Assembly (NCBI GenBank): GCA_902472795.1
Contig: CABROZ010000092.1
Span: 1-9,390 of the forward strand
Source: an uncultured Bacteroides sp.
GTDB lineage: Bacteria; Bacteroidota; Bacteroidia; Bacteroidales; Bacteroidaceae
Direction of reading: 5' to 3'
DNA: 9,390 bases
The notes below the pieces were generated by a model, which saw only the letters and a list, made by a program, of their open reading frames with translations, was not told the origin of the DNA and did not search any database. Below, piece after piece: positions 1 through 6,013 of this stretch. Position 1 is the first letter of the stretch; each line of letters begins with the position of its first letter. Position numbers and translations under genes: made by a program.

Positions 1-120
1 GATACAATCTTTCATTTCCGACTCACCACAGAAAACACAGAGTTTCACGGAGTTTATAGGGTGAAGTTTCACCGTAATCTTTTAAGGATTAGCGTGTTGC
101 GGTGAAGGATAGATAGGCGA

Positions 121-323
121 AAAGATAGATACGCGGACGACACGGAAGATGCGGATGAACGCGGATTTAATTTTTAATTGAATGAACGTGAAACTTATCT
201 TTCACCATATATCGCTGATTATCAGTGCAGATTTTCCTGTTGAAAGCGTGAACCCATTTTTCCCTTTTTCTATTTTTATCCGTGTGAATCCGCCCATTCA
301 GCGTCGTCCGCGTATCCATCTTT
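121..323. repeat. Imperfect inverted repeat with CGCGGA-rich arms
   Basis: The arm at 121-166 pairs with the reverse complement of 278-323. The outer 21 positions (121-141 against 303-323) match at 20 of 21, with the shared core GATACGCGGACGAC. The inner 25 positions match at about 17 of 25, giving roughly 37 of 46 with no gap. The 111-nt centre (167-277) has no gene. A second shared phrase, roughly TAATT-GAATGA-CGTG, occurs inside the pair at 174-188 and, inverted, outside it at 330-348. The structure is therefore not a simple nested palindrome and looks like alternating copies of two short phrases. It could be a decayed miniature element or a general intergenic repeat family; the sequence alone does not decide. 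Confidence 0.7.
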
Positions 324-385
324 CACCCACGTCATTCATTTCTAATTATTCACTTTTCATTCCCAAAGTGCCACTTGGCGACCGT

Positions 386-419
386 AACTACCTACTTTAG
401 CCGCGTCATGTAGGTAGTT
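386..419. repeat. Perfect 10-bp stem with 14-nt loop
   Basis: AACTACCTAC at 386-395 is the exact reverse complement of GTAGGTAGTT at 410-419, separated by 14 nt. The stem lies just left of the 22-bp tandem array. GTAAC at 384-388 sits 43 nt (about two units) before the first clear unit, so the stem may have formed inside decayed array units. There is no T-run on either side, so it does not look like a terminator. Confidence 0.65.
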
Positions 420-426
420 AGCCGGC

Positions 427-622
427 GTAACAAGCCATGCTGTCGGACGTAACAAGCAATGCTGTCGGACGTAACAAGCAATGTCGCCGAGATTAACAAG
501 CAATGCCGCCGGGTTGTGAAAGGAAAGCCGACGGGTATTACAAGCAATCTCCACGAGTATTGCATGTAATTCCCACGAGTATTGCTTGCAATTCCCACGA
601 GTATTGCTTGCAACTTTCCTCA
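427..622. repeat. 22-bp tandem repeat array, nine units
   Basis: Units start at 427, 449, 471, 493, 515, 535, 557, 579 and 601. All are 22 nt except the fifth (515-534), which is diverged and 20 nt long. The first four share GTAACAAGCAATGCTG-like starts, and units 1 and 2 differ at one base. The last four share GTATTGCTTGCAATTCC-like starts, and units 7 and 8 are nearly identical. The core ACAAGCAAT of the left half reappears in the right half as its inverse ATTGCTTG, and unit 8 contains the palindrome ATTGC-TT-GCAAT. The unit length is not a multiple of three, so translation changes frame at each unit, which argues against a repeat protein. There are no unique spacers, so this is not a CRISPR array. 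Confidence 0.85.
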
Positions 623-696
623 GGCACGGATTACACGGAAAGACACAGAGAAAGAAGAAAAAATGATCTGTGAACTTCCGTGCAATCCGTGCCTGA
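620..696. repeat. Near-perfect 21-bp inverted repeat (hairpin)
   Basis: Arm 620-640 and arm 676-696 are reverse complements at 20 of 21 positions; the one difference would be a G-T wobble in RNA of one strand. The arms contain CACGGATTACACGGAA and TTCCGTGCAATCCGTG, around a 35-nt centre (641-675) that is purine-rich. The left arm begins in the last three bases of the 22-bp array. It lies about 80 bp beyond the tamL stop codon, so it could protect or end the tamL transcript, but no T-run follows the stem. A miniature mobile or REP-like element is equally possible. Confidence 0.8.
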
Positions 697-760
697 AAGA
701 AAAGCGGTTCCTTAATTTGACACACCCTCCATATAAATTCCCGTAACTAAAGAAATATGG

Positions 761-776
761 TTCCCTGACCGGGGAA
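761..776 (-). terminator. Possible weak terminator hairpin after tamL
   Basis: TTCCC (761-765) and GGGAA (772-776) form a perfect 5-bp stem with a 6-nt loop, starting three bases past the tamL stop codon on the minus strand. The sequence after the stem on that strand is T-rich (ATATTTCTTTA) but is not a clean T-run. The stem is short, so this is only a candidate; the larger hairpin at 620-696 is an alternative 3' end. Confidence 0.3.
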
Positions 777-778
777 AA

Positions 779-3085
779 TCAGAAAGGATAACCTACGGCA
801 AAATGGAAGGCGAAGTCGCGGCTGAAATCGGGATGGATAATGGGATAACGCTCTGCCCCCTGGGCGGGATTGACCGCCTTCATGCCTCCATCGAAACGCA
901 ACACGAAAAAGTCCAGATCGAGGCGCAACCCCAATCCGTATGCCACCGCAATCTGCTTATAGAACTTGTTAAAGCGGAACTGCCCTCCGGGCTGGTCCTT
1001 ATAATCGCGTAACGTCCAGATGTTTCCGGCATCGACAAACACCGCGCCCCGGAACTTCCAGAACAGGCGGGTGCGATATTCGATGCTGGCATCGAGCTTG
1101 ATGTCTCCGGTCTGATTCAGAAAATTGCCGTCGCCGGGAAAGGTACCGGGGCCTAAATCGCGCACCGACCAACCACGTACACTGTTGGCGCCTCCCGAAA
1201 AATAACGTTTCTCCAACGGAACTACGGTGGCATTTCCATAGGGCACCGCTATGCCTCCGCCAATATGGAAAGCCAAGGAATTGCGATTGTCAATCACGAT
1301 GTTCTTGGCATAGTCGATGTCACCCTTCACATACTGGGCAAACGGGATATTGAGCAACGTGTATTCACCGTTCTCATTCTTTTTCATGCCTACCGTGCGT
1401 CCCAACAGGTATAACAGGTTGCCCGCCGACTCGATATTGAAACGTACCGAATACGAGTCGCCTATCAAGGTATTGTTCATCAAGGCACGCCCCGCACTGT
1501 TGTAAACGAAGCTATAGCCTGTGCGGACTATCAGCCGGTCTTCGTAGTTATACTTCAGGATATAGTTCTCATCTTTTTCCAAGTATTGCTCTTCGAATTC
1601 CTGCGAAATCCAAGGCATATAGAGGTAATTGATATCGAGCAAATCGATGCGATGCTGCATGTTACTGCGCTGCATGCCCCATTTATAGCTCCAACTGCCC
1701 GAAGCAATGATCCGGGTGAATTCGGGACGGAACTGATAATTGTATTGCAGGCCGAACTCCGTACTGGCCCTGATCTTCCTCCGGAAATCGGACGACAGGA
1801 ACGGGAAGAGGAAACGTGGGAAGTTGATGGTTGTCTCGGCACCGAGTTCCGTATAGTCTTCGTCACGATAACTGCCCTGCAAACCGGATACAGCCTCGTA
1901 GGCTCCACGCAACTTTACCATAAACAATTCCGACCCCTTAAATAAGTTCCGGTGCTGGAAGGAAACAGAAGCGGCCGCACCCAGGTCGCCCGCGGAATTG
2001 GTGCCCTCCAGCTCGAACGCAACGGACTGCTGCTTGCTCTTGGTCAGCATCACGTACGTATTCAGAAAAGAACTGTCGTTCCGCTGCACCTCAAAAAAAC
2101 GGATATTGGTATATTTCAACGCCTGCAAACGCCCGAAATTGGAATAAGTGCGCTGCACGTCGTGTTCATTGTACAAATGTCCCGGCGCAAAATGCAAACA
2201 GTTGAGCAGAACCTGAGGACGCAGAGACAACTTGTCTTTGTAATAGATCGGGTAGCCCTTATAGTGGATTGAATCGTTCACCTCGATGCTGCTCAAGGCA
2301 GATGACTGCAACACATTGTAATCGGTAACGAAGCTGACCTTATCGATTGTGTATTGCGGGTGTGGCTGCGACGGCGCATCTGCGCTTCCTTTATACAAAG
2401 CCAGGTGCAGGGTCAGGTCCACTTTAAAGGAATTTTTTACGGTGTCTGCCGTATAAGTCAGATAATCTTTATTGAACTTGTAGTATCCGTGACGCAGCAG
2501 GTTGTCGGTGATGCGTTGCCTCTCCACGTCGAGCAGGTTCACGTCCAGCAGCATTCCTTCTTTCAGATACGTATCTGCCGAATCCAGCTTCATGTATTCC
2601 CACACCTTCTCATCAGGAATATCATAATTCAAAGTCCGCACCCGATAAGGCTTGCCCGTCGTCACTCGATATGTCAGCTTAACCTTTTTCCCCTTGAACT
2701 GCGGAACTGCTGCTACAGTGGCACCCATGTACCCCATGTTGCGGACAGCCTTTTCGATTTCACCCTTTGTACGATCCGCCTCTTCCGCGCTGTATATGAC
2801 CGGCGCATCCCCTATCCTACGCAACATACGGTTGATCCAGCGCGTACTGTCGCGCCCGGACATGTTATAAATATAGAGTTGGGTCTTTACCAGGCTGAAC
2901 CATTTGGAATTGGGATTTTGCCGGATGAAAAACGTCAGATCGGAAGGCCTTACCTCCTTGTTGTCGGTATGGATGTGCACTTCATCCAGCAAATACGAAC
3001 CCTCCGGAACATACCTGGTGGAAGAACACGACACCAGCAACAGGGCAATAACGGCAAACAATGCAAGGCGTAAGTATTTATTCAT
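779..3085 (-). CDS. tamL: TamL-like BamA/TamA (Omp85) family outer-membrane assembly lipoprotein
   Basis: This 768-residue protein is predicted to sit in the outer membrane and help insert or assemble membrane or surface proteins, as Omp85-family TamA proteins do. It starts MNKYLRLALF with a lipoprotein signal; the lipobox is L17-V18-S19-C20, so C20 would be lipidated. Residues about 25-350 look like periplasmic POTRA-type domains, and from about 355 to the end the sequence has amphipathic beta strands typical of a 16-strand barrel. The Omp85 lid-loop signature appears as V636-R637-G638-W639 (the family usually has V/I-R-G-F/Y). The last residue is Phe, as is usual for barrel proteins. A lipid-anchored TamA is known in Bacteroidota as TamL. 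No acidic export signal follows the Cys. The partner gene tamB is not in this window. A generic BamA-like annotation is the main alternative. Confidence 0.88.
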   Translation of the reverse strand: MNKYLRLALFAVIALLLVSCSSTRYVPEGSYLLDEVHIHTDNKEVRPSDLTFFIRQNPNSKWFSLVKTQLYIYNMSGRDSTRWINRMLRRIGDAPVIYSAEEADRTKGEIEKAVRNMGYMGATVAAVPQFKGKKVKLTYRVTTGKPYRVRTLNYDIPDEKVWEYMKLDSADTYLKEGMLLDVNLLDVERQRITDNLLRHGYYKFNKDYLTYTADTVKNSFKVDLTLHLALYKGSADAPSQPHPQYTIDKVSFVTDYNVLQSSALSSIEVNDSIHYKGYPIYYKDKLSLRPQVLLNCLHFAPGHLYNEHDVQRTYSNFGRLQALKYTNIRFFEVQRNDSSFLNTYVMLTKSKQQSVAFELEGTNSAGDLGAAASVSFQHRNLFKGSELFMVKLRGAYEAVSGLQGSYRDEDYTELGAETTINFPRFLFPFLSSDFRRKIRASTEFGLQYNYQFRPEFTRIIASGSWSYKWGMQRSNMQHRIDLLDINYLYMPWISQEFEEQYLEKDENYILKYNYEDRLIVRTGYSFVYNSAGRALMNNTLIGDSYSVRFNIESAGNLLYLLGRTVGMKKNENGEYTLLNIPFAQYVKGDIDYAKNIVIDNRNSLAFHIGGGIAVPYGNATVVPLEKRYFSGGANSVRGWSVRDLGPGTFPGDGNFLNQTGDIKLDASIEYRTRLFWKFRGAVFVDAGNIWTLRDYKDQPGGQFRFNKFYKQIAVAYGLGLRLDLDFFVLRFDGGMKAVNPAQGAERYPIIHPDFSRDFAFHFAVGYPF

Positions 3086-3121
3086 TCCCGGACTTTATCA
3101 AAGTGGCGCATTAAACAAGCA

Positions 3122-3129
3122 CAAATATA
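3122..3129 (-). promoter_or_regulatory. Bacteroides-type -7 box for tamL
   Basis: On the minus strand 3129-3122 reads TATATTTG, an exact match to the Bacteroides -7 consensus TAnnTTTG, 36 nt before the tamL ATG. I see no clear TTTG at the expected -33 distance; the region there reads TCGTTTTTAT. The spacing to the gene fits a short leader. Confidence 0.55.
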
Positions 3130-3178
3130 GTACATTCTTTTCATATTCGGGATAAAAACGACAGAAGAGTTCTGAGTT

Positions 3179-3210
3179 TTTGATTATCTAAAAATTATCG
3201 TGTATTTTTG
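3179..3210 (+). promoter_or_regulatory. Full Bacteroides-type promoter for the RNA methyltransferase gene
   Basis: TTTG at 3179-3182 is followed after exactly 20 nt by TATTTTTG at 3203-3210. This matches the Bacteroides -33/-7 arrangement (TTTG, about 19-21 nt, TAnnTTTG). Transcription would start near 3217, giving a leader of about 155 nt before the ATG at 3372, which contains the repeats at 3222-3328. It is divergent from the tamL -7 box, whose nearest base is about 50 bp away. Confidence 0.65.
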
Positions 3211-3221
3211 TCCGGGATTCA

Positions 3222-3328
3222 AGTTGACGGGTTGGCAAGGTGACGAGTTGACAAGGTGTTTCAAGCAGCACACTGTATCAGGCAGGACGTTCCGGTCTTG
3301 TAGCCTTGTTGACTGAGCCTTGTCAACT
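3222..3328 (+). repeat. GTTGACAAGG direct and inverted repeats in the methyltransferase leader
   Basis: GTTGGCAAGGTG (3231-3242) and GTTGACAAGGTG (3247-3258) are direct copies at 11 of 12, preceded by a partial copy AGTTGACGG (3222-3230). Two inverted copies follow: CCTTGTTGACT (3304-3314) and CCTTGTCAACT (3318-3328). The pair 3246-3256 and 3318-3328 is a perfect 11-bp inverted repeat around 61 nt. In the transcript from the 3179-3210 promoter these could pair and form a stem. Whether this regulates the gene or is only a common intergenic repeat cannot be told here. Confidence 0.65.
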
Positions 3329-3371
3329 AATAAGCCGAACACTTGAGAAACTTAAATCAATAAGATAAAAA

Positions 3372-4133
3372 ATGGCATTAAGCAAGAACCGCATCAAATA
3401 CATCCATTCGTTGGATTTGAAAAAAAAGCGCAAAGAGGAAAATGTATTTTTAGCCGAAGGCCCCAAGCTTGTAGGAGACTTGCTGGGACACTTCCATTGT
3501 CGGTTCCTGATAGGCACCCACGAATGGATTGCATCGCAAAAGCACCTGGCAGCAGAGGACATCACAGAAGTGACGGAAGAAGAACTTTCGCGTGCCAGCC
3601 TGCAAAAAGCTCCCCAACAGGTACTGGCCGTCTTCGACCAGCCACAAACATCCATCGACCCTATGGCCGTGCAACGCTCCCTCTGCCTGGCTCTCGATGA
3701 CGTTCAGGATCCGGGAAATTTAGGAACCATCGTACGTCTGGCCGACTGGTTCGGCATAGAAGACATCTTCTGTTCGCCCAACTCGGCCGACATCTACAAT
3801 CCGAAAGCCATACAGGCTACCATGGGAGGAATTGCACGGGTCAGGGTTCACTACACCCCGCTTCCGGAGCTTCTGCAATCGCTAAAAGACGTGCCCGTGT
3901 TCGGCACCTTCCTGGACGGGGAAAACATATACGGGCAACCGCTGTCGGACCACGGACTTATCATCATGGGGAACGAAGGAAAAGGAATCAGCCGCGAAGT
4001 AGAGCGACTCGTCAACCGGAAACTGTATATACCCAATTATCCTGCCAACCGCGCTACCTCCGAATCGCTGAACGTAGCCATCGCTACAGCAGTCGTCTGC
4101 GCCGAGTTCCGGCGACAGGCTGCATGGCCTTGA
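3372..4133 (+). CDS. SpoU/TrmH-family RNA 2'-O-ribose methyltransferase
   Basis: This 253-residue protein should transfer a methyl group from S-adenosylmethionine to a ribose 2'-OH in rRNA or tRNA. The N-terminal part (about 1-90) fits the L30e-like substrate-binding domain seen in the RlmB/TsnR group. The C-terminal part (about 100-250) is the knotted SPOUT catalytic domain. All three family motifs are visible: motif 1 at 108-122 (DDVQDPGNLGTIVR, with N116 and catalytic-type R122), motif 2 at 198-207 (IMGNEGKGIS, with E202), and motif 3 at about 230-240 (SESLNVAIATA, with N234). The length is normal for the family. The ATG at 3372 follows an A-rich stretch and lies about 155 nt after a good promoter. 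The 3' end overlaps the opposite gene by 50 bp. The exact target nucleotide cannot be assigned, so no symbol is given. Confidence 0.93.
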   Translation: MALSKNRIKYIHSLDLKKKRKEENVFLAEGPKLVGDLLGHFHCRFLIGTHEWIASQKHLAAEDITEVTEEELSRASLQKAPQQVLAVFDQPQTSIDPMAVQRSLCLALDDVQDPGNLGTIVRLADWFGIEDIFCSPNSADIYNPKAIQATMGGIARVRVHYTPLPELLQSLKDVPVFGTFLDGENIYGQPLSDHGLIIMGNEGKGISREVERLVNRKLYIPNYPANRATSESLNVAIATAVVCAEFRRQAAWP

Positions 4134-4341
4134 AGTCGAAAGGGTAAAGCAAATAAGGCACCAACCCGCCCTCACTGCCTTCCGGGAATAAACTGATCAC
4201 TCCCGGAAGCCATTCCACGTCTTCGGGTTCACCCTCCAGCGGAAAAACCCGAACGACATATCCATCCTCGACTTCCACCACATGTTGCCTCAGATAACCG
4301 GCTTCGGGCAGAAACACATAATGGGAAGCATATCTCTTCAT
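4084..4341 (-). CDS. Small conserved-looking protein of unknown function, last gene of the ileS-lspA operon
   Basis: This is an 85-residue protein starting MKRYASHYVFLPEAGYLRQH. I do not recognise a named family. It is probably real because its ATG shares one base with the stop of the upstream gene (TAATG) and is preceded by AAGGAG five bases upstream. It has no signal peptide and no membrane segment. It is rich in beta-type stretches (VVEVEDGYVVRVFPL at about 21-35), and LPGVISLFPEG at 45-55 recalls the LPG(F/L)(I/V) strand that ends the N-terminal beta-sandwich of amidohydrolases. The HxH metal motif that normally follows is absent, so it cannot be such an enzyme. That resemblance is a weak inference. 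The C-terminal tail is basic (RRRR near 81-84) and encoded in the 50-bp overlap with the convergent methyltransferase gene. Confidence 0.72.
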   Translation of the reverse strand: MKRYASHYVFLPEAGYLRQHVVEVEDGYVVRVFPLEGEPEDVEWLPGVISLFPEGSEGGLVPYLLYPFDFKAMQPVAGTRRRRLL

Positions 4342-5375
4342 TATTTCTCCTTGGCTTTCAACGGAACGAGCTGTTGCTTCTTCAAGCCGTTATTTGGCAG
4401 TCTCTGACGTCTGTCCGAATTCGACGTCGAAGTCTTCCGTACCGACGATGCCCCGCTCTCGCCCGGACGAGGACGGGTACGGACTTTCTGTTCCTGAGGC
4501 GACACGGCCTCTTGTTTGTCCGGAACAGTACCGGCTTTCGTTACACTGTCCTTCCGCAACGAATCGGCACGCAACGAATCGGCCTGCAACGTATCGCTTG
4601 CCGCAACGACCAACGAATCTTTTGCATGATAGCGCATCAGCGAAATCCGGTCGAGCAACAGAGGGGAAGAAACATCCTGCCGCGGATCATATACGAAACC
4701 GCGCACTTCCTTTATCTTACCCAACGTATCGGCATAGAGGGTCAGCGTATGCGTGCCGGGGCTCAGAATGCGTTGCACTCCACTGACAATGGTATCTTTG
4801 AGATATACCACCTGCATCCCCATGACCGGCATCAGCTGTGGATCGGCCTTTTTCTCCGACCAATTGAAACGCACGCTCCAACGCAATGTATCGCGACTCT
4901 TGAAATTGGAATCGGAAGGTATCTGAAAGGTGAGCTTATTGTCCAACGGCATACCCGTCAACTGGTAAATGCGCTGTCCGAACCACACATCCACACTGTC
5001 GCCCGGACGTGATTCCTTCGGACGGTCTTCCCGCAGGGCTATCAGATGGTTTATCCCGTCTCTCTCGGCCTTCAAGCGCTGGTTAACCTTCTCATACACT
5101 TTTGTCAGCGCTTCCGGATTGCGGGCAAACCACACCATCGACGAATCGAACTGTGCCTGGGTAATGCCATACTTCTTAAAGACAGACTCGATATACAATA
5201 CCTTCTTATAAGAATCATTGTACGGAATATCCTCGCCCATTGCCTTGGCTATGTGATAATCATAAAGCACGTTCTCCATTTCGGCATCGGTCAATACCGT
5301 ATCCGGCCTTTCCACCTGACACGCAGCCAGACAGAAGGCAGACAGAACAATGCTATACCATCGAATCCGAATCAT
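4341..5375 (-). CDS. DUF4296-domain lipoprotein
   Basis: This 344-residue protein is a predicted lipoprotein. Its signal runs from MIRIRWYSIV to the lipobox L16-A17-A18-C19, so C19 would be lipidated after cleavage by LspA, encoded just upstream. Residues about 24-108 fit the DUF4296 domain, with the typical start VLTDAEMENVLYDYHIAKAM (27-46). A middle region (about 128-250) is beta-rich and may be a second domain that I cannot name. The tail from about 255 is low in complexity: ADSLR repeats (265-274), then a basic Ser/Thr/Arg-rich end. The Cys is followed by Q-V-E-R, not a run of acidic residues, so surface export is not indicated. The start overlaps the lspA stop by 4 nt (ATGA), preceded by GGAAAGGA. 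The molecular function of the family is unknown to me. Confidence 0.88.
   Translation of the reverse strand: MIRIRWYSIVLSAFCLAACQVERPDTVLTDAEMENVLYDYHIAKAMGEDIPYNDSYKKVLYIESVFKKYGITQAQFDSSMVWFARNPEALTKVYEKVNQRLKAERDGINHLIALREDRPKESRPGDSVDVWFGQRIYQLTGMPLDNKLTFQIPSDSNFKSRDTLRWSVRFNWSEKKADPQLMPVMGMQVVYLKDTIVSGVQRILSPGTHTLTLYADTLGKIKEVRGFVYDPRQDVSSPLLLDRISLMRYHAKDSLVVAASDTLQADSLRADSLRKDSVTKAGTVPDKQEAVSPQEQKVRTRPRPGESGASSVRKTSTSNSDRRQRLPNNGLKKQQLVPLKAKEK
4347..4352 (-). promoter_or_regulatory. Shine-Dalgarno-like AAGGAG before the 85-residue gene
   Basis: On the minus strand AAGGAG ends five bases before the ATG at 4341-4339, inside the last codons of the DUF4296 gene. Bacteroides genes often lack such a strong site, so it supports both the chosen start and real translation of this small gene. 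Confidence 0.6.
4555..4599 (-). repeat. 15-bp in-frame tandem repeat encoding ADSLR-type units
   Basis: Three 15-bp units start at 4555, 4570 and 4585; the first two differ at one base and the third is diverged. On the minus strand they encode the sequence DTLQADSLRADSLRKDS in the tail of the DUF4296 lipoprotein. The period is a multiple of three, so copy-number change would keep the frame. The segment probably acts as a flexible linker, by inference. Confidence 0.7.
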
Positions 5376-6013
5376 TCCTTTCCTGATTTTGTCGTCACAG
5401 CATGATAAGCTTCATTCAAGTATTTGCTATAGAACAGCAGCAATGCAATGATGCCGCAACTGATGGCCGCATCAGCAAAATTGAATATAGGACTGAAAAA
5501 TATAAAATGATCTCCTCCTATGAACGGCATCCATTGCGGCCAGTCGGTTTCGATAATGGGGAAATAGAACATATCGACCACCTTGCCGTAAAACAAAGGA
5601 GCATATCCGCCCTCTGCCGGCATGAAAGACGCAATCTGTGCATGGGTACTTTCATTGAATATGACCCCATAAAAAACGCTGTCGATAATGTTCCCCAAGG
5701 CACCCGTCAGAATCAAAGAGATGCAGACAATGAAACCCGTCTTCATCCCATGCTTCACAAACTTATACAGGAACCACCCGATCAATGCCACTGCAACAAT
5801 GCGGAAGGAAGTCAAAAACAGCTTTCCGAATATCTCCATGCCGAAAGCCATCCCGTTATTCTCGGTAAAGTAGATATAGAACCAGTCTGTCACCCGGATG
5901 CTCTCATGCCAATACATGTGAGTCTTGATCCAGACTTTGATAATCTGGTCTATAATCAATACCGAGAATATAACGAGCAAGGCTATACGGCCTTTCGTAA
6001 GAAACTTACTCAT
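5372..6013 (-). CDS. lspA: Lipoprotein signal peptidase (signal peptidase II)
   Basis: This 213-residue inner-membrane aspartyl protease cuts prolipoprotein signal peptides before the lipidated Cys. Four hydrophobic segments are visible (about 9-28, 66-84, 92-111, 175-196). Family motifs appear in order: D22-Q with K26, ENNGMAFG (51-58), GNIID (107-111), GKVVD (143-147) and FNFAD (177-181). D147 and D181 are the expected catalytic pair. It is longer than the roughly 165 residues of proteobacterial LspA because of extra loops between D111 and D147 and between D147 and D181. The residue after D111 is Ser, where many LspA proteins have Arg. The ATG directly follows the stop of the DksA-like gene (TAAATG, no gap), and the end overlaps the DUF4296 gene by 4 nt. 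Co-location with ileS is also seen in Proteobacteria. Confidence 0.95.
   Translation of the reverse strand: MSKFLTKGRIALLVIFSVLIIDQIIKVWIKTHMYWHESIRVTDWFYIYFTENNGMAFGMEIFGKLFLTSFRIVAVALIGWFLYKFVKHGMKTGFIVCISLILTGALGNIIDSVFYGVIFNESTHAQIASFMPAEGGYAPLFYGKVVDMFYFPIIETDWPQWMPFIGGDHFIFFSPIFNFADAAISCGIIALLLFYSKYLNEAYHAVTTKSGKE

Larger units (their letters stand above)
1..778. other. Gene-free intergenic region made of non-coding repeats
   Basis: I find no credible gene here. The open frames that exist (about 182-400 plus, 357-725 minus) run through inverted or tandem repeats. The region starts with a phrase rich in CACAGA and CACGGA (about 25-56) and a small perfect hairpin, GGTGAA-GT-TTCACC, at 60-73. 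It then holds a CGCGGAT-type inverted repeat, a 10-bp stem, a 22-bp tandem array and a second long inverted repeat, each listed separately. The last 80 bp before the tamL stop codon (697-778) contain only a weak possible terminator. No transposase, tRNA or CRISPR structure is visible. What lies to the left of position 1 is unknown. Confidence 0.8.

Noticed and set aside
182..400. Plus-strand open frame of 72 residues
   Set aside because: It crosses the right arm of the 121-323 inverted repeat and half of the 386-419 stem, and has no recognisable domain or start signal.
427..622. CRISPR array
   Set aside because: Units follow each other without unique spacers, drift in sequence, and no cas gene is present.
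357..725. Minus-strand open frame of about 122 residues
   Set aside because: It reads through the 22-bp array and both arms of the 620-696 hairpin. The unit is not a multiple of three, so the protein would be the same DNA word in three frames; no family signature appears.
1..725. Insertion sequence or integrated element
   Set aside because: Inverted repeats are present, but there is no transposase, integrase, or visible target duplication; a miniature non-autonomous element remains possible.
2354..3073. Plus-strand open frame of 239 residues
   Set aside because: It is antisense to the signal peptide and POTRA part of tamL and shows no family motif.
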